Shown: positions 21,201-29,971 of the stretch, in pieces
Position numbering within the stretch: position 1 is the first letter of the stretch
Layout: each line of letters starts with the position of its first letter
Notes under the pieces: generated by a model
The model's input: only the letters and a program-made list of their open reading frames with translations
Told to the model about the DNA's origin: nothing
Database searches by the model: none
Source of the DNA: Candidatus Methanosphaera massiliense
GTDB lineage: Archaea > Methanobacteriota > Methanobacteria > Methanobacteriales > Methanobacteriaceae
Reading direction: 5' to 3'
Assembly: GCF_028890305.1 (NCBI RefSeq)
Contig: NZ_JARBXM010000001.1
Span: forward strand, 64,501-128,500
Length of the DNA: 64,000 bases
Program-made: the position numbers and the translations under genes

Positions 21201-21682
21201 GAGTTAATTGTTATATTATTAGATATTATTTCATTATTTATCTTAAATACAACTGTTCCTGTAGCATCTGATGGAACTATAGCTACAAATGTAGTGTTAG
21301 TACCAGGTTCCATAGGATTATCACTTAAACGAATGTCTGGGTCAATTCTTGTTTCATTTGATGAATCATTTGTTTTAATAGATTTACTCTCTAAATTACT
21401 TGCATTTCTAGAATCATATATACTTGATTTACTTTTAAGAATGTCTTTACTAGTATTCTGCTTGTTTGATACATGTGCTATCTTGTTATCATTTGAAGTG
21501 ATGTTATAATTATTATTAACTTCACTAATTCCAATATTTGAATTTATATTATTATCATTTGAAGATTCGATATTTGTAGTATTAGTACTACTTGAATCAG
21601 CTGCAGATATTGCAGTTATAGATATTAATATGAATAATATTGTTAGGGAAGTTAAAATAATATGACTTCTCTTAATAGAAAT
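18239..21682 (-). CDS. Adhesin-like surface protein: Ig-like domains then beta-helix
   Basis: About 1147 residues when read from ATT at 21682. The first ATG (21313) lies 123 codons further in and would remove the signal peptide. From ATT the N terminus reads SIKRSHIILTSLTILF with an ISAA cleavage region, then a Ser/Asn-rich stretch. Six to seven Ig-like (Big_3-type) repeats follow (motifs FKIN, FTLNG, GVASISY). A beta-helix then begins at VSPKGSDSNIGDKYHPFRT, with many GGAIY turns, and ends with the NYWGSKKPTW cap. The module order is the reverse of the neighbouring adhesin. No C-terminal anchor is visible. I checked the 123 upstream codons and found no stop. Confidence 0.85.
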   Translation of the reverse strand: MSIKRSHIILTSLTILFILISITAISAADSSSTNTTNIESSNDNNINSNIGISEVNNNYNITSNDNKIAHVSNKQNTSKDILKSKSSIYDSRNASNLESKSIKTNDSSNETRIDPDIRLSDNPMEPGTNTTFVAIVPSDATGTVVFKINNEIISNNITINSTLLTYTYEVPEYYNDPTYNLTLSYSGDSKYKPVNVSTLIALTSEETNVDPQITVDNITVKYLSQTQIVAHMAPDVKGVVEFRLNKTKLATVEIVNGTAIYNFNANATRLPGVYRLQVIYAGNYKYSNSTVRSRLTILKLNANLTTENITSKAGSNTTFTSRVIDELGRPVSNALVVYKINQNTIGNITTNETGYAVYHYVIPYQFDDQEYSVQAVLRETSTVNSTRTNATLKLTQLSTRVEVPKISAKINDTVTITATVIDENGNNVLKGVVLFKINGVTTVRKNVSIGHALYTYVPKVNSAKIYNITCIYQGYWKYADSQNNGKLTINKIGTVTTARYVDAKIGKKVVLSASVKDKNQLNVNGGYVRFTLNGKDVGKVAVKNGAANLTYYVGIMKQGAYRLNATYLGSNAYYSSYNLNYMNVTRLNARMVSDAVYVTIGKTAKITVTILDETNHHAENGTVTFTLNGTTIGKATVKKGVASISYRPPNKYNGLTLKYLAKLQANQYYSSAYTINNLTVSSLSTVFVSPKGSDSNIGDKYHPFRTVSYAVGHVSTYGSVILTNGTYSASNIYLNKTIKIIGSGTKTFITGNGKGPIFTVTTNNTHITIKSLTIKNGKSSANRSAGAIVSYGKLNITGVKFINNTATGAYSGGAIYSLGILNLTGVTFTNNAVSNSNGEGGALRLINNTTNINRAWFTGNTAKGTNSTGGGAIYMQDGDLVINSASFNNNRATGKMVLGGAIKAAYGDIVITSSTFLNNYVSGTNIGIGGAINSLGAGLYINKTKFQSNKAYGNTVAGAGAMYIQYAASDIYNTNFTSNLAKSKSVIGGAIEEYYAYSKFVNCIFNSNTLTATQKTSFGGAIYFETGNLTVLKCKFNKNTVTSKNTSIGGAIYTSSNATITNCDFTSNKVTGKYIGGGAIANMNKITISRTNFISNNATGVGNSITAISGSRNSIQNNYWGSKKPTWSKELRGVTKPSKFATTKFSH

Positions 21683-21695
21683 ACTTTAACCTCCT
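21680..21695 (-). promoter_or_regulatory. Strong RBS followed by an ATT start codon
   Basis: Read leftward, AGGAGGT (21695-21689) is followed by six bases and then ATT at 21682-21680. The frame is open from here into the adhesin with no stop, and no ATG, GTG or TTG occurs until position 21313. The resulting N terminus (SIKRSHIIL...) is a normal signal peptide. The spacing is identical to that before the ATC start at 15531. Confidence 0.7.
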
Positions 21696-22093
21696 TTTTA
21701 GTTATATAGAAGAATATTAAAACATTTAATGAAACTCAAGTAAGTTCTGATAATTATTCTTCATATTACATAATATAATTTAAGAATTATATATTTATAT
21801 TCATTTTATATTGATTAATTTAAAAATATAAAAATTAAAAGCAGAACTAAGAAAATAGTAAATTAATATCCCGTATTTTTAAAATTAAAATATATTTGAA
21901 TCGATTATTCAATAATACACGAATAAATAAAATTTATATTAATTTCATTAAAATAATAAGAATAATATTAATATTAAAAAACAAATAAATATAACTTTAT
22001 GAAAATTAAAAAAAATACTATCATAAAATGAATATATTCTATGATATATTTTACATCTTTTTTTATTAACAATGAAAAAGGAGGGAAATATAA
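21683..22093. other. AT-rich divergent intergenic region
   Basis: These 411 bp hold no gene that I can see. They separate the leftward adhesin from the rightward DUF2162 gene. On the plus side a TATA-like ATGATATATTTT occurs near 22040-22051, and GGAGGG at 22080-22085 precedes the ATG at 22094. The central part is almost pure A/T without a clear repeat. Confidence 0.5.
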
Positions 22094-22795
22094 ATGCTAG
22101 AACAATTCTGGCAATATGGAATATTAGCAGCAGTTCTAATATTTGGTTTGAAAATAGGATTAGCTCTAGGATTTTCAGGTATTAAAAAAAGAAATGTATA
22201 CTTAATATTAGTTGGGTACTTCGTAGGACTTGTAGTACTATCATACATAGTACAACCATACACCAAAGAACTATATAATTTTGTATATAATTATACCAGT
22301 TACATCTTCGCAGTAATTGCAGCAGTAATTCTTATAACTGGATTTAAAACTGTATATGACTGGAAAGTAACAGGTAAAGACGTTGGAAGCAGTACATGTA
22401 TGGCAGTAGTTGCGCCATGTCCATGTTGTTTTGGTGCAATATTAACTTCAATATTACTAGTATCTCCAATGGCTGGTGTATCATCAGTATCTCTAGGATT
22501 ATTGTCCTCAGTTGCATTAGTAGCTGTGATGGGAATAACCTATGCATTGTCAACTAAAATTGTGAAAAAAATTAATAAACCATATCCTATTGTATTAGGA
22601 AATTTCATGATTTTTATTGGTTTATACTTCTGTCTATGCTTATTAATACTACCTAATATTTCATCATTAACATCAGGATCAGCAGTACAAATTCAATCAT
22701 TAACTGATATAGGTTATATGCTAATTGCAGTGATTGGATTAGTAATACTCGGCATTATATATACTAAAAGAAAAAGCGATTTAATAGAATTCTAA
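22094..22795 (+). CDS. DUF2162 multi-pass membrane protein, HmuT-like putative transporter
   Basis: The protein of 233 residues has about six membrane segments (near 8-26, 33-52, 68-85, 102-150 as two, 163-186 and 208-226) and a short basic C-terminal tail. A cysteine-rich APCPCCFG segment near residue 109 sits at a membrane boundary and may bind metal or haem. I recognise it as the DUF2162 predicted-transporter family. It heads a tight three-gene cassette: an ExbB-like gene starts 28 bp after its stop and a DUF2149 gene follows. In Bacteroidetes hmu operons the same families occur as HmuT, HmuU and HmuV beside a CobN-like HmuS. The substrate here is not known; involvement in tetrapyrrole or metal uptake is inferred. 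Confidence 0.72.
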   Translation: MLEQFWQYGILAAVLIFGLKIGLALGFSGIKKRNVYLILVGYFVGLVVLSYIVQPYTKELYNFVYNYTSYIFAVIAAVILITGFKTVYDWKVTGKDVGSSTCMAVVAPCPCCFGAILTSILLVSPMAGVSSVSLGLLSSVALVAVMGITYALSTKIVKKINKPYPIVLGNFMIFIGLYFCLCLLILPNISSLTSGSAVQIQSLTDIGYMLIAVIGLVILGIIYTKRKSDLIEF

Positions 22796-22823
22796 TAATA
22801 ACTAAGAAAATAGGAGGAATTAC

Positions 22824-23468
22824 ATGGCCAGTACTATACCTGGAGGAGATATTCTAACAGGAATATTGAATGTTGTCGCACAAAGTCTGTTACTTCCAGT
22901 ATTAGTCTTACTTATAATATTTATAATATTTGCAATAATAGAATTAGGAGCTATAATTGCAGAATATACTGGACGTAAGAAAATAACTGCAGAAGAAAGA
23001 AGTAATATAATTAAAGACATAGCAAAGTGTAATACACAAGAAGAGATATGCGACACTATTAATAAAACAAGACTAATCAAAAAAGATAAAAAAATGTTAT
23101 GTGAAATAGCATCTCTTGATAAAGAACAATATAATAAAGAAACCCGAGAAGTGTTAGCAAGAAATCTTATTGAAGACCAAGAATTCAAAATAATGAAAAC
23201 ATTAGAAAAAGATGAAATAGTTGCTAAAGTAGGTTCAGGTTGTGGATTACTAGGTACTATTATACCTATGGGTCCAGGACTAGCAGCTCTAGGTGCTGGA
23301 GATATGATGACATTAACAACTAACTTAACAACAGCATTTAACACAACTACTGCAGGATTAGCTGCAGGTACATTATGTTTCGTTATTGCAAGAATTCGTA
23401 GAAGATGGTACGAAGAGGATTTAACAGCATTATATGATATCGGAGAAGCTATTCTTGAGGTGATGTAA
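22824..23468 (+). CDS. MotA/TolQ/ExbB-type proton channel protein
   Basis: The protein of 214 residues has one N-terminal membrane helix (about 22-42), a long charged cytoplasmic loop (45-130) and two closely spaced helices at 135-160 and 170-190. The signature segments are GSGCGLLGTIIPMGPGLAAL and LTTAFNTTTAGLAAGTL. They match ExbB/TolQ, where Thr residues line the proton path. ExbB forms a pentamer around an ExbD dimer and turns proton-motive force into motion. The stop codon overlaps the next gene's ATG (TAATG), so the ExbD-like DUF2149 protein is probably made in coupling with it. The RBS is AGGAGGAAT. Role: energy source for the putative surface uptake system. Confidence 0.85.
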   Translation: MASTIPGGDILTGILNVVAQSLLLPVLVLLIIFIIFAIIELGAIIAEYTGRKKITAEERSNIIKDIAKCNTQEEICDTINKTRLIKKDKKMLCEIASLDKEQYNKETREVLARNLIEDQEFKIMKTLEKDEIVAKVGSGCGLLGTIIPMGPGLAALGAGDMMTLTTNLTTAFNTTTAGLAAGTLCFVIARIRRRWYEEDLTALYDIGEAILEVM

Positions 23469-23818
23469 TGTCATTAAGAAGAGGAAAACTACGCTCTGGT
23501 GAAGATTTAGATCCTATGTCATCAGCAGTAAACATGACTGATATCATGTTAGTATTAGCAGTGGGTTTTCTAATATTTGCTGTGATGTCTACAGGAGCTC
23601 AAAATATGAACCAAGCAATGTCTCAACAACAGTCCATGCAACAGCAACAACAATCAATGCAACAACAGCAGGCTCAAACTACAGAATTAGATAATAATCA
23701 AACACAACAATTAAATGAAACACCTGAAAATGTAACTAAATCTGGTTCAGGATACCAGGAAATGGGAAAAGTTTATCAAGATCCTAGTACTGGTAAAATG
23801 GTTATGGTGAGTTCATAA
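23468..23818 (+). CDS. DUF2149, ExbD-like membrane protein
   Basis: The protein of 116 residues has a basic cytoplasmic N terminus (MSLRRGKLRSGEDLD), a single membrane helix (about 23-44) and an external tail with a glutamine/methionine-rich stretch (about 50-70). At the helix start it reads NMTDIMLVLAVGF. Asp25 is in the same place as the essential Asp25 of E. coli ExbD, whose motif is VDVMLVLL-like. This suggests DUF2149 is the ExbD-type partner of the preceding ExbB-like protein. No large periplasmic ExbD domain is present, so force transmission must differ. The RBS lies inside the end of the previous gene (GAGGTGATG). Confidence 0.78.
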   Translation: MSLRRGKLRSGEDLDPMSSAVNMTDIMLVLAVGFLIFAVMSTGAQNMNQAMSQQQSMQQQQQSMQQQQAQTTELDNNQTQQLNETPENVTKSGSGYQEMGKVYQDPSTGKMVMVSS

Positions 23819-23922
23819 AAAGTAGGATAAATCCTATCACCACCTTTTTTTATTTTATGAGAACTAATTTTTATACTTTAGAATCATATACTATTTTTTT
23901 TAAATTGCCTATCCTACTTTTT
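23817..23922 (+). terminator. Inverted repeats and T-runs after the membrane cassette
   Basis: A short hairpin TAGGAT-AA-ATCCTA starts just after the DUF2149 stop and is followed by a run of seven T. In addition the 13-base AAAAAGTAGGATA (23817-23829) is perfectly complementary to TATCCTACTTTTT (23910-23922). The arrangement looks like a terminator, so the cassette and the next adhesin are probably separate transcripts. Confidence 0.6.
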
Positions 23923-24091
23923 AATCATAATTATTTATTTTAATTAATTTTGACTATTATATTATATTAAATTTAATTTTAATATTTATATAGAAAAATT
24001 AATTAATTCGTTTAAAAGAAATATAATATTATCATAAATAATCATTAATTTTATATTTATGACAATTATGAATAAAAAAAACGGTGAAAAA

Positions 24092-27000
24092 ATGAAAACT
24101 ATGAGTAAATTCTTGTTAGTTACACTGATTTTATTTATGGTTAGCTTAGGCTGTGTATCGGCGGCAGATGTTTCAGACAATGGAACAAGTCATACAATTC
24201 AAAAAGATACAAGTCAAAGCACAGATATACAAAGTATTAGTAATATTAATAACACTATTAGTAATACTCATAATATTAAAACAACCGTAAATAAAAAAGA
24301 GAATATAAAAACAAGTAATAATAAAACAACGAAAAAATCAACTAATAAAACGTTGAAAAAATCATCTTATACAATAACTAGCGATAATTACAACTTATAC
24401 TTCAAATACAACAAAACACAAAACAAAACAAAAAGTACAAACTTAGTGCAGGCCGGTGACACAATAGACTTACAAGGTACATTCACAAACATGAATTTCA
24501 GTATAGATAAATCAAACATTACACTTACCAGTACAAACAAAAATGCTAAATTATACAACTGTACCGTAAACGTTGAAGGTTTAAACTCAACAGGTGCAGT
24601 AATCAAGAATTTAACAATTACTAACAACAACTACTATGGTAGTGGAATCTATGTTAACAAAACAAAGAACATTACAATCACAAATAACCATATACACGTA
24701 TGGGGTCCATTTGCATTTGCATTAGCGGCAGATCAAATGAATAATAGTCGTGTTTATGACAATTACTTCCAGACATCATGTCGTGAAGATATGAATCGTA
24801 CCCATACAGCAGCAGCATTTGGATTATGTTACTACAATAACATTGACAATAACACAGTTGTAAGTGACCAAGCAAACGGTATATATTTCAGTGTATATGG
24901 ATCAGGACTATTCCAAGGAGGTTACTGTGATTATAATAACGTAACTGGAAACTATGTTACAGGTGGAGACACCTCTTGGAGTTATACTATTCAGATAATG
25001 GGTACTGAGAACACAATACGTAACAACTATGTGAAAGAAGGATATAGGGGAATATCTACTCAAGATTTCACAAATAATTACATTATAGGAAATGAAGTAA
25101 ATGCTACAGCAGAAGGTATCTATGCATGTGAAGGAGCTATAGTTTCTAATAACATAGTTCATGTAAACACAACAACAGTAGGTATCACTATTGGTGGTGA
25201 AGGAGTAATCCTTAATAATAATACCATAACTTCAAATAGTGGATCATGTATTAGAATTATGGCAGGTAAAGCTATAATAACAAATAATAATCTATGGTCT
25301 ACATCAGGAAACGGAATATACGCTAAAGGTGCATACAAAAATATCACAATTAGTAATAATAATATTACTAGTGGAAAAATAGGCATAGTATTCAAAAAAC
25401 AATCAAGTAGTAAAAAAATAAATTATGTAAATGTTACAAACAACAGAATTCAATCATATGATGAATATGCTATAGACTTCTCAGAAGCAGGTGCAAGAAA
25501 TGAAGAAGATGCACATGTATATGTAGCAGAGTCAAATGTATTAAATTGTACATCTGGACAAGGATTAGACTTAGCATACCTACCTCCATCATCAGGTACA
25601 TCTGAAAACTTACCAGATTCAAATAAAACATATATAATTACAGAAGACAACTATTACACATACTTTACCGATGAATATACTGTTAATACCAACAAAGTAT
25701 TAAAGAATGATACACTCATCCTACAAGGTACATTCACAAACAAAAACTTTACATTCCCAATAAAAGTACATGTAATAGGACAAAATTGTACAATATATAA
25801 TGGTACAGTAACATTCACAGGCGATGCTCACGCATCCTCAATAACTAACGTAACAATTATTAACAACAGATATAATTCACCAATTATCAATGTACATGCT
25901 ATTGAAGTAGTAGAAGTAAATAACTGTAATATCACAAACATTAACATCAATAACTATGATAAATGGGAAAGCTTTGGAATATTTTTATATTCATCAAGTG
26001 GTAACACTGTAACAAATAACACAATATTCACATCTGGTGATTACGTAAACTACGCAATATTTGTATATGCATCAGATCTTAACAATATAACAAATAATAT
26101 AGTAAGACTAAACCAAAGTAATATACCTATAGAATATGATTCTGAAATCATGTTTGATGATAGAATCGGCGCTGTTCAAGAGGTATTACATAATTATGGA
26201 ATTATTTTATTATATTCCTCATACAACACAATTAACAAAAACGATGTAAATGTAACATCACAATTTGATAAGTACCAATTCCCGGTGGACACTTGTAAAA
26301 ACAGTGTTGTAGGTATAGATGTTTATTATGATAGTAATTATAACTTTATAACAAACAATAAAATAACAGTAAATAGTTATGGACCATATGAATATGGTAT
26401 GGGAGTCTTAGGAGCACCATGGGGAAGTTCAATTAGTTCATTAAATGCAACTAATAACACATTTAGAAATAATAATGTAGCAGTTAATGGTGGATACTTT
26501 GCTACTGGATTTATAGCAGGATTAAATAGTGTTAACACAATAGTAGAAAACAATACATTCAACGTAAATGCATTACATAACTCCACAGTCCGAGGAGATT
26601 ATGCTTATGGATTAACATTAGAACATTGTCTTAACACAACATTCATAAATAACAAAATGAATGCAAGTGCAGCATCATTATACACTATTGAATTATTTGA
26701 TACTGACAATAACAAAATAATCAATAATACATTCTATGGAGAAGCAACAAATCCATACGGAGTTGCTGGATATGAATCATCATTTAATAGAATTATCGGT
26801 AATAATATTACTATGAGAGGTGCTGATTATGGAAATACATCCAGTGCATTACACAGTGATGCGATTCCTTTCGGTAAAAATGGAATAATGTTTATGACAA
26901 GAAGTTTCAGTAACACAGTAATTAATAACACAATAGATAATAATGCAAGTCCATATGCAGTGAACTTAACCTCAGATACTGTTAATAACACAATAACTGA

Positions 27001-29662
27001 AAATTCAATAAGGTCATCACAATATATTGGAGATAATGCAGTATTAAATGATCATAAATCAAACAAAATATCTCATAATTTCCTATACTTCACAAATATC
27101 ACAGTAACACATGTAAAAGGCACAGTAGGCCATCCAGTTACTTTCACAGCAAACGTTAATTCAACAACTGATGATTTAAAAAATTTAACAGTTGTATTTA
27201 GAATAGGTACTACTATAATAGGTTCATCAAATGTAACAAATGGTGTAGCAACTATTAGATTTAATGATACAAATCTATTAAAACCTACAATATACACAAT
27301 AATTGCATCAGTATCAGGAACAAATTTCCAAAATGCAACTAATACAAATTCATTAAATTTAAACAAGACTAAAACAAGCAGTATAGTTAATGTAAATAAT
27401 GTAACAGGATTACCTGGATCAACAGTTACAATCAATGCAGAAATAAAAGATAATTATGACGCTCAATTAACTGGAAATGCTACATTTATATTAGATGGAA
27501 AAACATTAGGAACTACTAATGTAACTTTAGGAAAAGCATCATACACATATAGAATACCAGCAAATGCAGAAAGTAAGGCATATAATATAACCGTTGTATA
27601 CAGCGGAAATGATGATTACTTTGCATCTAATGGTACTGCTAAATTATATGTTCAAACTAAAACTGTAGCAACTGTAAGCAGTGTAACTGGAATAATTGGT
27701 AATCAGGTAACAATTACATCTAGATTTACTGCAAATGGAAAAGCAATAACTTCTGGAACTGTTACAATATATGTTAACAATTCACTAGTCGGAACTGCAA
27801 AAGTATCCAATGGAATAGCAACATATAAATACACAATACCATCAACATTAGTTGCAGGAAAATATCCGTTAAATGTAACATTTGATGGAACTAATCTCTT
27901 AACAAAATCCACAGCACATAATAACATCACAGTAAACAAGGCAGCAAGTACAATAAGTTATACAGCAACCCATGTCAGAGTTGGCGAACCAACAACATTA
28001 AACATAATAATATCCGATAAAGCAAAAACATTCAATGGAAATAGCGGTAGAGTAACTTTAATGATAAATGGTAAAGACCTAAAATATACAAATGGAACAG
28101 TAATCAGTGCAACTGTAAACAAAAATGGAACAGCAAGATTCAAATTTACAGCTCCAAGCACATTACTAGGAAAAAACAATATAACAATAAAATATTATGG
28201 TAATAACCAGCTAAATAGCAGTACCTCCACATACAAAAATGGTCTTGTAATCTATACCGGACAAGTATATTATGTAGCAACTAATGGTACAAGCAAAAAT
28301 GATGGAAGAACACCAGAAACACCATGGAACTACACATACGCATTTGACACGATAAAAAATAGCAAATACAACAATTCAACACTTTACATCTTAAACGGAG
28401 TATACAAAATTAATAAAACTGTTACATTTAACACCAATGTAAATCTTAAAATAATAGGCTACGACAATGTAGTATTTGATGGAAACAATAAGAAAATTAG
28501 CAGCTTTAACATACAAAATGGATTAATATCCCTAGAAGATATAACATTCACAGGATTTAAAAACACACCTATCATAAACAGAGCACCAAACACAACAATA
28601 AATGGAAACACATTCATAAACAATAAAGGAAGTAATGGTGGAGCAATAAGCAACTATAATGCAAACAATGCTTTAATAACAGACAATGTATTCCAAAACA
28701 ACACAGCTTCATATGGAGGAGCAATATACAACAGAGGAAACAACACAATAATAACAAATAACCAATTCACTAAAAACAATGCAACTATTTCCTCAGGAGC
28801 AATATACAACCTAGGAGTAAACACCAAAGTAACAAACAACCAATTCACAAATAACACAGCTAAAACTCTTGGTGGAGCAATAAATAACTGGGATACTAAA
28901 AACACAGTAATAACAGGTAATAAATTCAACGGTAACAAAGCTAACTATGGTGGATCAATATACTACAGAGGATCAACATTAAAACTCAATAAAAACAACA
29001 TGACAAATAACACTGCACTAGTAAGTGGTGGAGCAGTATTTGTAATAGGTCAAAATAATAATATAACAAACAACAATTTCACACAAAACAAAGCAAAAAC
29101 TGGAGCAGTAATAAATAATTTAGGAACAAACATAAACATAAAATCAAACATTATGCAATATAACACTGCAACTTCATTAGGTGGAGCAATCAGTAACTGG
29201 AATGCAAAATATATAATAATAACAGGTAACAGAATACACCACAACCAAGCACAATATGGTGCAATATATCTTAGAGGAACAAATATAACAGTACAATCCA
29301 ATAACATATACAACAATAAAGCAACATCAAGTGGAGGAGCAATCTACAACATAGGAACCAACAATACTATAACCGAAAACACTATCAAGAATAACGATGC
29401 AAAAAGTTATGGTGGAGCAATAAACAACTATAACGCAGTAAACACGAAAATAACCAATAACAATCTAACAAGTAACAATGCAAGCTATGGTGGTGCAATA
29501 TACACCCGTGCAACAAACACTACAATCACAGGTAACAAAATAACAAGTAATACTGCAAACAGTGGAGGAGCAATCTTCGACATGAAACATGCTACAACAA
29601 CAATAAATCATAACACAATAAAAAATAATCCAACAAAGAATGGACATGAAGAAGTATACTAG
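24092..29662 (+). CDS. Giant adhesin-like surface protein (beta-helix, Ig-like, beta-helix)
   Basis: About 1856 residues from the ATG at 24092, which follows GGTG (24083-24086) at a five-base spacing; in-frame ATGs at 24059 and 24068 lack an RBS. Signal peptide: KTMSKFLLVTLILFMVSLGCVSAADV. The order is: Thr/Lys/Asn-rich spacer (about 25-90); parallel beta-helix with NosD-like NNTI/ITNN turns, interrupted by a second SDNYxxYF-type start (about 95-1000); four Ig-like repeats (about 1010-1400); then a VATNGTSKNDGRTPETPW linker leading into a second beta-helix of GGAIYN turns to the C terminus. It has no anchor. The adhesive role is inferred from the family. Its DNA is full of short degenerate repeats, so recombination between copies is possible. 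Confidence 0.85.
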   Translation: MKTMSKFLLVTLILFMVSLGCVSAADVSDNGTSHTIQKDTSQSTDIQSISNINNTISNTHNIKTTVNKKENIKTSNNKTTKKSTNKTLKKSSYTITSDNYNLYFKYNKTQNKTKSTNLVQAGDTIDLQGTFTNMNFSIDKSNITLTSTNKNAKLYNCTVNVEGLNSTGAVIKNLTITNNNYYGSGIYVNKTKNITITNNHIHVWGPFAFALAADQMNNSRVYDNYFQTSCREDMNRTHTAAAFGLCYYNNIDNNTVVSDQANGIYFSVYGSGLFQGGYCDYNNVTGNYVTGGDTSWSYTIQIMGTENTIRNNYVKEGYRGISTQDFTNNYIIGNEVNATAEGIYACEGAIVSNNIVHVNTTTVGITIGGEGVILNNNTITSNSGSCIRIMAGKAIITNNNLWSTSGNGIYAKGAYKNITISNNNITSGKIGIVFKKQSSSKKINYVNVTNNRIQSYDEYAIDFSEAGARNEEDAHVYVAESNVLNCTSGQGLDLAYLPPSSGTSENLPDSNKTYIITEDNYYTYFTDEYTVNTNKVLKNDTLILQGTFTNKNFTFPIKVHVIGQNCTIYNGTVTFTGDAHASSITNVTIINNRYNSPIINVHAIEVVEVNNCNITNININNYDKWESFGIFLYSSSGNTVTNNTIFTSGDYVNYAIFVYASDLNNITNNIVRLNQSNIPIEYDSEIMFDDRIGAVQEVLHNYGIILLYSSYNTINKNDVNVTSQFDKYQFPVDTCKNSVVGIDVYYDSNYNFITNNKITVNSYGPYEYGMGVLGAPWGSSISSLNATNNTFRNNNVAVNGGYFATGFIAGLNSVNTIVENNTFNVNALHNSTVRGDYAYGLTLEHCLNTTFINNKMNASAASLYTIELFDTDNNKIINNTFYGEATNPYGVAGYESSFNRIIGNNITMRGADYGNTSSALHSDAIPFGKNGIMFMTRSFSNTVINNTIDNNASPYAVNLTSDTVNNTITENSIRSSQYIGDNAVLNDHKSNKISHNFLYFTNITVTHVKGTVGHPVTFTANVNSTTDDLKNLTVVFRIGTTIIGSSNVTNGVATIRFNDTNLLKPTIYTIIASVSGTNFQNATNTNSLNLNKTKTSSIVNVNNVTGLPGSTVTINAEIKDNYDAQLTGNATFILDGKTLGTTNVTLGKASYTYRIPANAESKAYNITVVYSGNDDYFASNGTAKLYVQTKTVATVSSVTGIIGNQVTITSRFTANGKAITSGTVTIYVNNSLVGTAKVSNGIATYKYTIPSTLVAGKYPLNVTFDGTNLLTKSTAHNNITVNKAASTISYTATHVRVGEPTTLNIIISDKAKTFNGNSGRVTLMINGKDLKYTNGTVISATVNKNGTARFKFTAPSTLLGKNNITIKYYGNNQLNSSTSTYKNGLVIYTGQVYYVATNGTSKNDGRTPETPWNYTYAFDTIKNSKYNNSTLYILNGVYKINKTVTFNTNVNLKIIGYDNVVFDGNNKKISSFNIQNGLISLEDITFTGFKNTPIINRAPNTTINGNTFINNKGSNGGAISNYNANNALITDNVFQNNTASYGGAIYNRGNNTIITNNQFTKNNATISSGAIYNLGVNTKVTNNQFTNNTAKTLGGAINNWDTKNTVITGNKFNGNKANYGGSIYYRGSTLKLNKNNMTNNTALVSGGAVFVIGQNNNITNNNFTQNKAKTGAVINNLGTNINIKSNIMQYNTATSLGGAISNWNAKYIIITGNRIHHNQAQYGAIYLRGTNITVQSNNIYNNKATSSGGAIYNIGTNNTITENTIKNNDAKSYGGAINNYNAVNTKITNNNLTSNNASYGGAIYTRATNTTITGNKITSNTANSGGAIFDMKHATTTINHNTIKNNPTKNGHEEVY

Positions 29663-29676
29663 GAAAAAATAAAAGA

Positions 29677-29731
29677 GTGGAAGTGTTAACTATAAAAAAA
29701 TTAAATATACACTTTCACCCTAATTTTTTTT
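29677..29731 (+). terminator. Hairpin terminator after the giant adhesin
   Basis: GTGGAAGTGT (29677-29686) pairs with ACACTTTCAC (29709-29718) with one G-T pair, and an uninterrupted T-run follows at 29723-29731. The rest of the 309-bp gap up to the next adhesin is AT-rich with no gene seen; the AGGGGTGA RBS of the next gene is at 29961-29968. Confidence 0.6.
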
Positions 29732-29971
29732 ATGAAATTACCAGTCCTTTTTTTCCTAATTTTCAAAAAATACTAATTTTTCACATTATTACTCCCAAAA
29801 AATCTATTAAAGTTTATTATTAGCTCTAATTCTAATTTTATAATGAAAAATTATATTATTCATAAAGTTTATATAATCAACCATATAATCAATTAATATT
29901 AAACTTAATTAAAATTATATTGTTTAATTTTTAAAGTATGATTATATAATTAAAAATAGAAGGGGTGAATA

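Noticed and set aside
28600-29660. Possible CRISPR array because of regularly spaced similar motifs
   Set aside because: The repeats are degenerate codons for beta-helix turns within an open reading frame; there are no constant repeats with unique spacers.
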